Shown here piece after piece: positions 43,560-52,092 of a stretch of 64,000 nucleotides of DNA. Each line of letters begins with the position of its first letter. The stretch's first letter is position 1. Location of the stretch: NCBI GenBank assembly GCA_027296055.1, contig JAPUJT010000168.1, forward strand, positions 1-64,000, read 5' to 3'. The translations under genes were made by a program, and so were the position numbers. This DNA is from Planctomycetota bacterium (GTDB lineage Bacteria > Planctomycetota > JAPUJT01). Below the pieces are notes generated by a model that saw nothing but the letters and a program-made list of their open reading frames with translations, was not told where the DNA came from and ran no database searches.

Positions 43560-45077
43560 CTAACCGAGGACTCCCTTGTTTACCCCCTCCAGATAGGCCT
43601 GGTACGAGATGGCGAAGCCCACAACGATGATCAGTGCGGAGCTGACGACGGGCAAGACGCGTATCCACCGGCTATTTTCGCCAATACCTGTACGGGCGGC
43701 CAGAGTCGATTTCCCGAGGACCAGGACCACACCGATCGAGACGAGCACAAGCCCCAGCCCGAGGCTGAAGGCGAAGAGGAGCCCGATCCCCAGGACCGGC
43801 TCCTTTCTCGTGAAGGCGAGGATGATCACGACGAGACCCGCCGGACAGGGAACTGCCCCGCCGCTGATCCCCAGAGAGATCAGACTCGCAAGACGCATCC
43901 TGCGCGAATCGCCGGTGTGTGGATGGTCGTGATCGTGAGAGTGTCCGTGGTGTTGGTGGCCGTGGTCATGACCATGATCATGATGGTGACCCGGGCCGGG
44001 ACTTCGCCACGCCCGAAATCGCCGTGGCAGCAAGAATGCGCCGATCCCGCCGACCAGGACACCCGAGCCAATCCCCACCCAGGTCTGGATCACCGCCTGG
44101 CTCCGATCCATCGTGGCGTAGAAGACCCATATCAGCAAGAGGCCGATCGCGAAGATGCTCGCCGTGTGCGCCACCGTGGCGCTCCCGCCTAGAATGAAGG
44201 CGTCGCGAACCTTTCCGCGTGTCCCGACGAGGTAAGCCGCCACCATGCTCTTTCCGTGCCCAGGTCCGAGGGCGTGCCCCGCTCCATAAAAGGCCGCGAT
44301 GAATATGGCCGCGACCAACCCCCACCCGCCTTCGGCGGCCCGCTGGAAGAGCGCCCGGAAATCCTGCGTCTCCACCTCCTCCTCGCTCTTCTCCCTCTCC
44401 GGCCGGAAAGGCTTGTCGGCGCCAGAGGATGGGGGCGGCGTCACCTCTTCGTCCGACTCCAGCTCCAGCACTCCGAACTCCATCTCGATCCGCCGGTGGT
44501 TGTCCACCTTCAGGGCGCCCCGTTCCGTCTGGATCCGGTTCACGTCGGGGGAGACGATCAGGAAGCTGTCCACTTCCTGCTCCTCGAAGCTGAGGTAGAA
44601 GAGCTGCTGCGCCACCTCACCGTCGTAGGTATTGTCCAGGTAGACGATCCGGTACGTCCTGTCCGGCTCGATCGTCTCGAACCGGTACTTCAGGATCCAC
44701 CAGGTCTCGAACGGAAGGGCGTCGATGCGTCCCTTGAGCAGGCTGTTGGACTGCTCCAGCTCCACGCTTGCCGGTTGGATCTCCTTTCCATCGAGGAAGA
44801 ACGACGTCTCCTTCTCGATCCGCTCGCCCATATACTTGATGATCGCGTCTCGCTCGGCAGAGTCGAGATCCCTGTCGCGGTTCTTGTCGAAGCGCGTCAT
44901 CACTTCGAGGGCCTTGAGGGTGGCGTATTGAAGATTGAACGCCACCTCCACCTCGTTCCGTCGAAGGATCATCACGGCCTGCGAGCCGACGCCCACGACG
45001 ATCCGGTGCGCCCAGACCTCGGGCGTCGGGGCGGCGAGCAGAAACAGGGCGGCCAGCAGGAAGGTGGAGCGTCTCAT
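43560..45077 (-). CDS. NicO/RcnA-like nickel/cobalt exporter with exported N-terminal domain
   Basis: The product has 505 residues. A signal peptide (LAALFLLAAPTPEVWA) is followed by a beta-rich N-terminal domain containing an EF-hand-like loop DKNRDRDLDSAE. The membrane domain has the NicO signature GAGHALGPGHGKSMVAAYLVG. A His/Asp-rich loop follows (HHHDHGHDHGHQHHGHSHD) and then further helices with GGAVPCPAGLVVI. This family exports Ni/Co or related metals. The His-rich loop binds metal. Its start overlaps the helicase stop by 4 bp, an unlikely functional pair. Confidence 0.87.
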   Translation of the reverse strand: MRRSTFLLAALFLLAAPTPEVWAHRIVVGVGSQAVMILRRNEVEVAFNLQYATLKALEVMTRFDKNRDRDLDSAERDAIIKYMGERIEKETSFFLDGKEIQPASVELEQSNSLLKGRIDALPFETWWILKYRFETIEPDRTYRIVYLDNTYDGEVAQQLFYLSFEEQEVDSFLIVSPDVNRIQTERGALKVDNHRRIEMEFGVLELESDEEVTPPPSSGADKPFRPEREKSEEEVETQDFRALFQRAAEGGWGLVAAIFIAAFYGAGHALGPGHGKSMVAAYLVGTRGKVRDAFILGGSATVAHTASIFAIGLLLIWVFYATMDRSQAVIQTWVGIGSGVLVGGIGAFLLPRRFRAWRSPGPGHHHDHGHDHGHQHHGHSHDHDHPHTGDSRRMRLASLISLGISGGAVPCPAGLVVIILAFTRKEPVLGIGLLFAFSLGLGLVLVSIGVVLVLGKSTLAARTGIGENSRWIRVLPVVSSALIIVVGFAISYQAYLEGVNKGVLG

Positions 45078-47236
45078 TCGTCATCCTCCTTCCTCAGCGG
45101 GGCGAAGTGGAGCACGAGCTTCTTTCTCCCCACCTGATCGAAGTGGACAGATGCTCGTTGCCGGGTCCCCTCTCCCGAGATCTCGAGTATGCGCCCACGT
45201 CCGAAGCTATCGTGCGCCACCCACTCGCCCACCCGGAATGTCTGCCGCATGCCTCCGTCGGTCGGCTCCGGCGCCGGGGGTGGTTCCGCCTCCTGCCGCG
45301 CTCCGATCGTGGGGCCCATCTCCTCGAGGAATCGGGACGGGAGGCACGGCCGCATCACTCCGAAGAGCGTGCGTGTCCCGGCGCTCGTCAGTACCAGATC
45401 CTCTCTCGCCCGGGTGACGCCTACGTAGCAGAGCCGTCTCTCCTCCTCCAGTTCCTCGTCCGTGTCCAGCGATCGCTCGTGCGGGAAGATGCCCTCTTCC
45501 ATCGCCACCATGTAGACCACGGGGAACTCCAGTCCCTTCGCCGCGTGGAGTGTCATCAGGCTGACGGCACCGATCTCCTCGTCCCACTGGTCCACGTCAG
45601 AGATCAGGGCCACCTCCTCGAGGAAGCCGTCGACGTCCCCGCCCGGCTGCTTCCGGTCGTATTCCTCTGCCGCGCTCACCAGTTCGAGGATGTTCTCCAC
45701 CCGGATCGTCGCCTCGGGTGTGTTCTCGGCGAGGAGGGCCTTCTCGTACCCGGAGATCCGGATGGTCGCCTCGACGACGGCGCGGGCCGGGGACGGAGGA
45801 AGGGCCCTTATCTCCGAGATCAGCCGATGGAAATCCGACAGCGATTTCCTGGCGCGCGCCCCGAGGGAGTCGATCGCCGGTGCCCGGGCCGCCGCCTCGA
45901 GGAGTCCCTCCTCGGCGGCCGCCTCCCGGAGCCGATCGAGCGACGTCTTCCCGATCCCTCGCGGCGGGGTGCGGACAGCTCGCATGAACGAAATGTTGTC
46001 CCTCGGGTTCCGCGCGAGCCGGAGGTAGGAGAGGACGTCCTTGATCTCCTTCCTCTGGTAGAACTCGACGCCGCCGACGATCGTGTACGGGATGCCCCGA
46101 TCCCGCAGCGCCGCCTCGAGAAGCCGCGAGAGATGATTCGCCCGGTAGAAGATCGCCACGTCCGACCCGCTGCGCCCACCCCGGATCCGCTCCTGTATCA
46201 TCTCGCCGATCCACTCCGCCTCCTCCCGCTCCGAGGCCACGAAGCAGACTTCGACCCGTGACCCCTCCGGGTTCTCCGTCCAGAGCCGCTTCTCCTTTCG
46301 CTGCTCGTTGTGAGCGATAACCGCCTCGGCAGCCGCAAGGATGTGCTTCGTGGATCGGAAGTTTTGCTCGAGGCGCACGGCGCTGGCCGGGGCGAACTGC
46401 TCCTCGAATTGGAGGATGTTCTGGATGTTGGCGCCGCGCCACCCGTAGATCGACTGGTCCGGGTCGCCGACGACGCAGAGGTCGCGCCCCTCGGGGAAGA
46501 GCTGCTCGGTGAGGAGGAGCTGGACTCGATTGGTGTCCTGGTATTCGTCGATCAGCAGGTGCCGCAGGCGGCCGCGGACCCGCTCGCGCGAATCGGGCCG
46601 TTCCCGGAGGATGCGGACGAAGCTGGTGAGGAGATCATCGAAGTCGAGGGCGTTCATCTTGACGAGGGCTTCTTCATACGTCGCGAAGATCTCCGAGACG
46701 ATCTCGTCGAAGTAGGACGTCGCCTGATCCCGGAAGCTGTCCGGAGTGTGCAGCTCGTTCTTGGCGCGGGAGATCGTGCTCACGACGAGGCCCGGTCGGA
46801 ACTGGGTCGCGTCGATCGCCTTTTCCTTCAGGATGCCCCTGATCAGCGCCAGCCGATCCCCTTCGTCCAGGATCGTGAAGTTTCGGTCGAACCGTCCCGG
46901 TTCGGTCTCCTGACGCAGCGAGCGAGCGGCGAAGGAATGGAATGTCAGCAGGCGCACCCGGCCCTCCCCGCAGAGCCGATCGACCCGCTCGCGCATCTCC
47001 CGGGCCGCTTTGTTCGTGAAGGTGATCCCCAGGATCGAGTCGGCCGGCTCTCCCTCACGCAGCAGTTGAGCTATCCGGTGTGTGATCACGCGGGTCTTCC
47101 CCGAGCCGGCCCCGGCCAGAACGAGGAGGGGCCCGGCCCTATGGGTGACGGCTTGCTGCTGGGGCTCGGTCAGCGGATCGAGAATCGGGTCTGGAGAGCC
47201 GGGGGCCGACACGGTCGCTTCCTCCGAGACGCACAT
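45074..47236 (-). CDS. UvrD/PcrA-type ATP-dependent DNA helicase
   Basis: This is a superfamily 1A 3'-5' helicase of 720 residues, used in repair and replication restart. All motifs are visible: LTEPQQQAVTHRAGP (Q motif), Walker A LAGAGSGKT, motif Ia GITFTNKAA, TFHSFAAR, Walker B LLIDEYQDTN, and motif III GDPDQSIYGWRGA. Motif IV region QNFRSTKHIL, motif V TLHAAKGLEF and motif VI YVGVTRARE are also clear. The C-terminal end (FRVGEWVAHDSFGRGRIL, KLVLHFAPL) matches the RNA polymerase-binding Tudor-like domain of PcrA, so PcrA is the closer relative. Confidence 0.93.
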   Translation of the reverse strand: MCVSEEATVSAPGSPDPILDPLTEPQQQAVTHRAGPLLVLAGAGSGKTRVITHRIAQLLREGEPADSILGITFTNKAAREMRERVDRLCGEGRVRLLTFHSFAARSLRQETEPGRFDRNFTILDEGDRLALIRGILKEKAIDATQFRPGLVVSTISRAKNELHTPDSFRDQATSYFDEIVSEIFATYEEALVKMNALDFDDLLTSFVRILRERPDSRERVRGRLRHLLIDEYQDTNRVQLLLTEQLFPEGRDLCVVGDPDQSIYGWRGANIQNILQFEEQFAPASAVRLEQNFRSTKHILAAAEAVIAHNEQRKEKRLWTENPEGSRVEVCFVASEREEAEWIGEMIQERIRGGRSGSDVAIFYRANHLSRLLEAALRDRGIPYTIVGGVEFYQRKEIKDVLSYLRLARNPRDNISFMRAVRTPPRGIGKTSLDRLREAAAEEGLLEAAARAPAIDSLGARARKSLSDFHRLISEIRALPPSPARAVVEATIRISGYEKALLAENTPEATIRVENILELVSAAEEYDRKQPGGDVDGFLEEVALISDVDQWDEEIGAVSLMTLHAAKGLEFPVVYMVAMEEGIFPHERSLDTDEELEEERRLCYVGVTRAREDLVLTSAGTRTLFGVMRPCLPSRFLEEMGPTIGARQEAEPPPAPEPTDGGMRQTFRVGEWVAHDSFGRGRILEISGEGTRQRASVHFDQVGRKKLVLHFAPLRKEDDE

Positions 47237-47376
47237 CCGAGGCCTGATCGGTGGCTGAGAGTCACATTGTATCCCTGCGAGGCGGGGGTGTCTATTGGAG
47301 GCGTCGGGGCGGCCGTCTGCCGTAACCCCTTGTAGGGAAAGGGACAGGACGGTTCAAGGAGCGCGGGCCGGTGCCC

Positions 47377-47404
47377 TTTACAGGCGGACCTCTCTTGTTA
47401 TACT
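47377..47404 (+). promoter_or_regulatory. sigma-70-type promoter
   Basis: TTTACA at 47377-47382 and TATACT at 47399-47404 with a 16-bp spacer lie 70 bp before the TPR/alpha-CTD gene at 47474. Confidence 0.65.
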
Positions 47405-47473
47405 GTAGGATTCGAATCGGAATTCTCAGGCCCGGCCCCCGCCGGGTCTTTCAATGAATCAGGGAGAGGTGCA

Positions 47474-48805
47474 ATGGCGGCTGAACTGGCGGAAATCTCT
47501 CTACCCGAAGTCTTCGAATCCGAAACGATCCACATGGACACCTTTGTCGAAGTGCGCAAGCGTGTCCGTGGGATCGCTACCTATCGGAACGAGGCGAAGC
47601 GAATCCTCGATGCCTGGTCTCAGATCCGGGAAAAGGCAAGGGACGCGGAGTCGCTCGCGATCCGGGAGGCGTTTCTGTATTTCCTCCTCGGCGAGCTGGA
47701 CGAGGCGATCCCCATCCTTGACGGTCACCGGGAGAACGAAGTCGCCTCCGTGGTCCTCGCCTGGTCCTATCGGGAGAAGGGGAATCTGGAGGCGGCCGAG
47801 TCCGTCCTGGAATCCGCCCTCAGCCGGCACAGCGGCAGCGCGACGATCCTCTTCGCCCTCGCCGAGACCCAGCTCGAACAGGTGAAGATCGACGAAGCGA
47901 ACGAGGTCCTGTCGGCGGCCGAGGATAAGTTCGGTGACACGATGACCTACCGGTTCCTCCGTGTCTACCAGCAGGAGATCTCGGGAGATTACGACGGGGC
48001 GATGGATGCCTACCGGGGGCTGCTCGAGGAGAGCCCGAACGATTGCCGTGTCCTCTTCCGCCTCGCCTACAACGAGGACCTGCGAGGGGAGCAGGAGAAG
48101 GCGCTCGAGCTCTACGAGAGGTGCGTCGAGCAGACGCCGATCTACTCGAACGCCATGGTCAACCTGGGGCTCCTCTACGAGGACCTCAGCGAGTACCAGA
48201 AGGCCGCCGATTGTTACGAGAAGATTCTCAAGGGCGATCCTCTGCACGATCGGGCACGCATGTACCACGTCGATGCCAAGGCGTCGATGACGATGTACTA
48301 CGACGAGGACAAGCAGAAGCGGACGGATCGGCGAAACCTGATCCTGAAGACCCCGATCACCGATTTCGAACTCTCCGTCCGAAGCCGCAACTGCCTGAAC
48401 AAGATGGATATCCGTACCCTCGGCGACCTGATCTACAAGACCGAGGTCGAGCTTCTGACCTACAAGAACTTCGGCGAGACCTCCCTCACCGAGATCAAGG
48501 ACATGCTGTCCCAGAAAAACCTCACTCTGGGCATGAAGCGGGAGGAAATGGTGGACGGCCTAGAGCAGCCGCTGGACGGAGAGATCGAGCCCGTTGACGA
48601 GGACGAGGTCTCCAGCCGGCCCGTCGAGAGCCTCGAGCTCTCAGGCCGCAGCCGCAAGGCGATCGAGGCCCTCGGAATCGTCACGCTCGGCGACCTCTTG
48701 CAGAAGAACGAGACAGAGCTCCTGCTCGTCAAGAACTTCGGCTACACCTCCTTGAACGAAGTCAAACGCAAGCTCGACGACCTTGGTCTCGCGCTGAAGG
48801 ACTAA
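47474..48805 (+). CDS. TPR protein with two RNA polymerase alpha-CTD-like domains
   Basis: The product has 443 residues. The first ~285 are TPR-like helical repeats (EAFLYFLLGELDEAIPIL, AWSYREKGNLEAAESVLESAL, MVNLGLLYEDLSEYQKAADCYEKIL). Two copies of an alpha-CTD-type helix-hairpin-helix module follow. Copy one (about 290-350) has TDFELSVRSRNCLNKMDI, TLGDLI and NFGETSLTEIKDML. Copy two (about 382-442) has LELSGRSRKAIEAL, TLGDLL and NFGYTSLNEVKRKL. In RNA polymerase this module binds DNA UP elements and activators. Here it probably lets a TPR scaffold contact DNA or the transcription machinery. It is cytoplasmic and has its own promoter. Confidence 0.88.
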   Translation: MAAELAEISLPEVFESETIHMDTFVEVRKRVRGIATYRNEAKRILDAWSQIREKARDAESLAIREAFLYFLLGELDEAIPILDGHRENEVASVVLAWSYREKGNLEAAESVLESALSRHSGSATILFALAETQLEQVKIDEANEVLSAAEDKFGDTMTYRFLRVYQQEISGDYDGAMDAYRGLLEESPNDCRVLFRLAYNEDLRGEQEKALELYERCVEQTPIYSNAMVNLGLLYEDLSEYQKAADCYEKILKGDPLHDRARMYHVDAKASMTMYYDEDKQKRTDRRNLILKTPITDFELSVRSRNCLNKMDIRTLGDLIYKTEVELLTYKNFGETSLTEIKDMLSQKNLTLGMKREEMVDGLEQPLDGEIEPVDEDEVSSRPVESLELSGRSRKAIEALGIVTLGDLLQKNETELLLVKNFGYTSLNEVKRKLDDLGLALKD

Positions 48806-48820
48806 CCCGGCCGCCGACCC

Positions 48821-48862
48821 GAATCCGTGTATCTGAATCCGTGTATCTGAATCCATGTATCA
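48821..48862 (+). repeat. three 14-bp tandem repeats spanning the ruvA start
   Basis: Two identical units GAATCCGTGTATCT (48821-48834, 48835-48848) are followed by GAATCCATGTATCA (48849-48862). The third unit contains the ruvA ATG. The first two have GTG at the same place, but in other frames that stop soon. Confidence 0.85.
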
Positions 48863-49433
48863 CCACCTAACCGGTCGCATCGTCGAGAAAACCCCGACCC
48901 TCGTCGTCCTCGACGTCAGGGGCGTCGGCTTCGAGATCGCTATCCCCGTCTCGACCTACGAACGACTCCCCGACGCCGGCGAAGCCACCCTGCTTATCCG
49001 CCGGATCTCCCGCAACGAGGACGTCCGCCTCTACGGATTCCTCACCAAGGAGGAGCGCGAGGTCTTCCGCCTCGTCATGACCGTCCAGGGCGTCGGCCCC
49101 TCCGGGGCTCTCTCGCTGCTGTCCACATTGAATCCGTCGGCGTTCCGGAACGCCGTCACCGAGCAGGATCTTCCCGCCTTGATGCGGTCCAAGGGTATCG
49201 GCCGTAAGACCGCCAGCCGGATCGCCACCGAGCTTCTGGACAAGGTCCAGGCCCTGCCGGTGAACGGCGAGACTCCCGCCCGAAGCATCACCGACACCGC
49301 CACGGCGGCGCTCATCAATCTGGGGTATTCGAACAAGGAGGCGGAAAAGGCCGTCTGGAGGGCCGAGAAGGCCCTGCCCACGGGAGCGGGCCCCGAAGAC
49401 CTGATCCGCCACGCCCTGAAGTCTGCAGGCTAG
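48855..49433 (+). CDS. ruvA: Holliday junction DNA helicase subunit RuvA
   Basis: RuvA binds four-way junctions and recruits RuvB for branch migration. The product has 192 residues with the OB-fold N-terminus (MYHHLTGRIVEKTP, VVLDVRGVGFEI). Two helix-hairpin-helix motifs (VQGVGPSGALSLLS and SKGIGRKTASRIATEL) and the C-terminal RuvB-binding domain (AALINLGYSNKEAEKAV) are also present. The start lies inside a 14-bp tandem repeat and lacks an obvious ribosome-binding site. RuvB and RuvC are not in the window. Confidence 0.95.
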   Translation: MYHHLTGRIVEKTPTLVVLDVRGVGFEIAIPVSTYERLPDAGEATLLIRRISRNEDVRLYGFLTKEEREVFRLVMTVQGVGPSGALSLLSTLNPSAFRNAVTEQDLPALMRSKGIGRKTASRIATELLDKVQALPVNGETPARSITDTATAALINLGYSNKEAEKAVWRAEKALPTGAGPEDLIRHALKSAG

Positions 49434-49475
49434 ACAAGCCCGGCGGTCACGAAGTTACAATAGGTTTCCTACTGT

Positions 49476-49552
49476 GGGCGATTAGCTCAGTTGGTTAGAG
49501 CGCTTGCTTCACACGCAAGAGGTCACTGGTTCGAGTCCAGTATCGCCCACCA
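49476..49552 (+). tRNA. tRNA-Val (anticodon CAC)
   Basis: The cloverleaf is complete. The acceptor stem GGGCGAT pairs with ATCGCCC. The D arm contains AGTTGGTTA, and the anticodon arm is CTTGC-TTCACAC-GCAAG, giving CAC. The T arm ACTGG-TTCGAGT-CCAGT follows, and the CCA end is encoded. TACAAT at 49456-49461 may be its -10 box. Confidence 0.95.
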
Positions 49553-49576
49553 TTCATACCAAGAACTTACGTTGAT

Positions 49577-50497
49577 TTACTCTTCGCCAGGTTTGGCGAT
49601 GTGCCCAGGCTTACTGCCCTCGTTCTTCTCGCCAGAGAGGCCTCCGTCCCGGGCCCCCGCAATCTCGAAGGTGTACACCGCCCAGAAGCTCTCCCAGTCG
49701 GCGGCCTTCTTGTCCGAGGAGATGCGCATGTGCACGAGCCTCATCACCCACAGCCCCGCCTCTTCCAGGCGGAAGGCGACCACCCCATTGGCGTCCGTGC
49801 GGGCCTCGAGCCGGGTGAAGCCGGTCTCTTCGCCGCGGTGATGCGCCATGACGTCCTTGCCGGCCAGGGGCTTTCCTTCGAAGAGGACCTTCGCCCGGAT
49901 CGACGTGCCTGGCTTCGCGGCGAAGGGATCGTCGAGAAGGACGATCTCGATGTCCTGGCCGACAACCTTCCCGGCAAGGCGGCCGGCGCCCGTCGGTCGG
50001 GCGCCCTTCTCCTCGACCACCCGGACGAGGGACTTCAGGCAGCGCTTGTAACGCTCACGCTCCTTCTTCCGGTGGCCGATCTTCTCTCGGAGCTTCTCGA
50101 TCTCGCCCAGCCCCTCGTGCTCGAGGTATTCCGAGAACTTCTCGTCCTCGAGCTCGATGAAGGCGAAGGCGCGGTCCATGACGAGCAGGACGGCTCCCTC
50201 GTCCTCCATTTTTCGGCGGAGGACCGGCGTCGTCCCGTCCTCCGCGCCTTCGAGCAGGTCGATGGCTCGCTCCGAGGTGACGAGGGCGAACCGCTCGGTT
50301 CGATCCTTCTGCAACTCGCGCTCCGTCTCCGGTTCCAGGGCCATGCCCACGTGCAGCCGAACGACGAGCGACTCTCCCTTCTTGACCGAAAATTTCTCGG
50401 GGGCGAGCCAGTAGTCGTGGGCGAGCGCCGGGGCAGTCGCCAGGAGCACGAGGACGATGGCCGCAATTCCGCCCTTGAACGAGTTCTTCGGTCGCAT
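49577..50497 (-). CDS. DUF4198-like exported protein
   Basis: The product has 306 residues and a signal peptide (IVLVLLATAPALA) followed by HDYWLAPEKFSVKKGESLVVRLHVG, the usual start of DUF4198 periplasmic proteins. A helical charged middle is followed by a beta-sandwich end (GTSIRAKVLFEGKPLAGKDVMAHH, ARTDANGVVAFRLEEAGLWVMRLVHM). Family members often sit with nickel/cobalt uptake genes. A NicO-like exporter lies 4.5 kb away, but not in the same operon, so a link to metals is only suggested. Confidence 0.8.
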   Translation of the reverse strand: MRPKNSFKGGIAAIVLVLLATAPALAHDYWLAPEKFSVKKGESLVVRLHVGMALEPETERELQKDRTERFALVTSERAIDLLEGAEDGTTPVLRRKMEDEGAVLLVMDRAFAFIELEDEKFSEYLEHEGLGEIEKLREKIGHRKKERERYKRCLKSLVRVVEEKGARPTGAGRLAGKVVGQDIEIVLLDDPFAAKPGTSIRAKVLFEGKPLAGKDVMAHHRGEETGFTRLEARTDANGVVAFRLEEAGLWVMRLVHMRISSDKKAADWESFWAVYTFEIAGARDGGLSGEKNEGSKPGHIAKPGEE

Positions 50498-50530
50498 CCT
50501 TTCCTCCGCGGGTCGGGCCCAAGGCTGTTG

Positions 50531-50860
50531 CTATCTCGGCAAAGCGGGTACTGACTCCGACGATCCTTCCCAGGAGTCAGGGCCGTCAGGCGCCAACCAA
50601 TAGGACGGGGGTACTAGATCGAAAATTCCATCCGGCCAGTCAGAATCGTAACTGTTCGCCTCATCGGCGGAGTCGAGATCGAGTCGGAATTGCACCGACT
50701 CATAGTATTCTGCCAGCGCTTTTCGAAGCCCGTCCGAGACGGCCCCGTCCGAGACGGTGACAGAAGGTTTCTCTGCTTGCTGCGAAGGGAGGCTCAGGTA
50801 GAGGCACCACCCCGAGACGATCAGCATTGCCACCAGCAGGAGAAGGCGTCGAGAAATCAT
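50531..50860 (-). CDS. small exported or membrane-anchored protein of unknown function
   Basis: Starting at ATG 50860 gives 109 residues with one hydrophobic segment (LLLLVAMLIVSGWCLYL). A polar, acidic C-terminus follows (ALAEYYESVQFRLDLDSADEAN, then DGIFDLVPPSYWLAPDG). The upstream part of the frame is Arg-rich and probably not translated. It lies 33 bp downstream of the DUF4198 gene start, on the same strand. No family is recognised. Confidence 0.5.
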   Translation of the reverse strand: MISRRLLLLVAMLIVSGWCLYLSLPSQQAEKPSVTVSDGAVSDGLRKALAEYYESVQFRLDLDSADEANSYDSDWPDGIFDLVPPSYWLAPDGPDSWEGSSESVPALPR

Positions 50861-51170
50861 TCCGGCCGGGCTCCTCAGGCTTCGCACTAACGCGCCGGGT
50901 GACCACCGGCGACCCGCAGACCTCATACGCTGGCGCTGACCCTGATCCTATCCCAATGCCGATTGCCGTTGCAAGCGAAGTGCCGCAACTCTCCGGAAGG
51001 GGGGGAGGAGCCCAGAACCGGCCAAGTTAGCAACTTCCGCGAGTCTCGAGGCGTCTATTCGACCAGCGTATCGGGGCGGTCAGGAGCTGGTGAGAGCGCT
51101 CGCCTCGTCCCCGTTCTGGGAGGGGAAGATGGTGACTCAGAGACCCGGGATTGACACTGGCCTTCCTTCC
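50861..51170. other. 310-bp divergent intergenic region
   Basis: It separates two divergently transcribed exported-protein genes. The sequence is less GC-rich than its surroundings in places. I see TTGACA at 51151-51156 on the plus strand but no matching -10 at a useful distance. Nothing else is recognised. Confidence 0.4.
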
Positions 51171-51980
51171 ATGATTCTGAATGGCTCCAGGTCAACGAGT
51201 CGATCCGCACTCATCAACATCTCCCTTCATTGCTTGATCTGTTTGATCATCTGTTCCGCCCTGGGGTGCGGATTGCCCACGCCGTACGTCGCGGGGGGTG
51301 CACTCGTACGCACTCCCCGATCCCGAGTATTGGGGGATGACGCCGCAGCCCTGGGGGCAATATCATCAAGGCACCCGAGACCGGACAGTCCGCTTGAAGT
51401 CCTCGCCTCGCTCGAACGACCACTCACGGACAGTGCCTCTTCTAGACCCGCCCCCGAGTCTCTGTTGGTCACGATTCGAGGGTACTACGGAGGCGGACCC
51501 GATTTGAGGGGCGGGCTTGTGATGCTAGACGGAGAGTACAGGCTCACGAAGGGATTCTCGGTCGGTGCCTCCGCGGGCTTCTACGGCTACCGCGCGAAAC
51601 TCCATCTTAGCTACGCGTTGGACAAAGATGGAAGTCGCGACGCTTTCGAGGAGGAGGATGGGACTGGCGTGGGTGTAATGACGAACCTACGGTGGTATGT
51701 CAGTCGCGACCCCTTTCAGGGACTGTACTTTGGATGGGGCGGCGGTGTGTACTACGGGCGCTGGGATCGGGAGGTGGGAGCCTTTCGCTCCGGAGATACC
51801 GGGGAGGGAGCCATATTCGATCTCCATACTACTCTGGGGTACTCGCAACGTATCGGGGACTCGTTCTACATCGGCCCCGAGGCTATCGGTGGCTACTGGT
51901 TCGTCTTTCGAGATTCTTCCGGGTCGGGAAGTCTCGATTTATTCGGAGGCATCGGTCTTCGGGCTGGCTTCGCCTTCTGA
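51171..51980 (+). CDS. putative outer-membrane beta-barrel protein
   Basis: Starting at ATG 51171 gives 269 residues and a hydrophobic signal segment ending in a lipobox-like SALGC. A Ser/Pro-rich linker leads to a region of alternating short beta strands: VTIRGYYGGGPDLRGGLVMLDGEYRL, FSVGASAGFYGYRAKLHLSY, MTNLRWYVS, GLYFGWGGGVYYGRW, GEGAIFDLHTTLGYSQRI and FGGIGLRAGFAF. It ends in an aromatic residue (Phe), as many outer-membrane barrels do. The strand count (about eight) fits a small OmpA/OmpW-like barrel. Codon use is somewhat less GC-biased than the neighbours. Confidence 0.68.
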   Translation: MILNGSRSTSRSALINISLHCLICLIICSALGCGLPTPYVAGGALVRTPRSRVLGDDAAALGAISSRHPRPDSPLEVLASLERPLTDSASSRPAPESLLVTIRGYYGGGPDLRGGLVMLDGEYRLTKGFSVGASAGFYGYRAKLHLSYALDKDGSRDAFEEEDGTGVGVMTNLRWYVSRDPFQGLYFGWGGGVYYGRWDREVGAFRSGDTGEGAIFDLHTTLGYSQRIGDSFYIGPEAIGGYWFVFRDSSGSGSLDLFGGIGLRAGFAF

Positions 51981-52010
51981 TGGGGTGGCCGGGACGGCGT
52001 CAATTACCAA

Positions 52011-52051
52011 GGAGACACTCACCCATTTCGGGATAGATAGGTGTGTGCCCC
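52011..52051. repeat. degenerate copy of the inverted repeat at 32607
   Basis: GGAGACACTCACCCATTT and ATAGGTGTGTGCCCC resemble the two arms at 32607-32651, with a shared GATAGATA-like centre. It also lies between convergent genes. Confidence 0.55.
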
Positions 52052-52092
52052 ACGATCTCCTTCGGCAGCGATTCTCGTCGAGGGGCTGCGGA

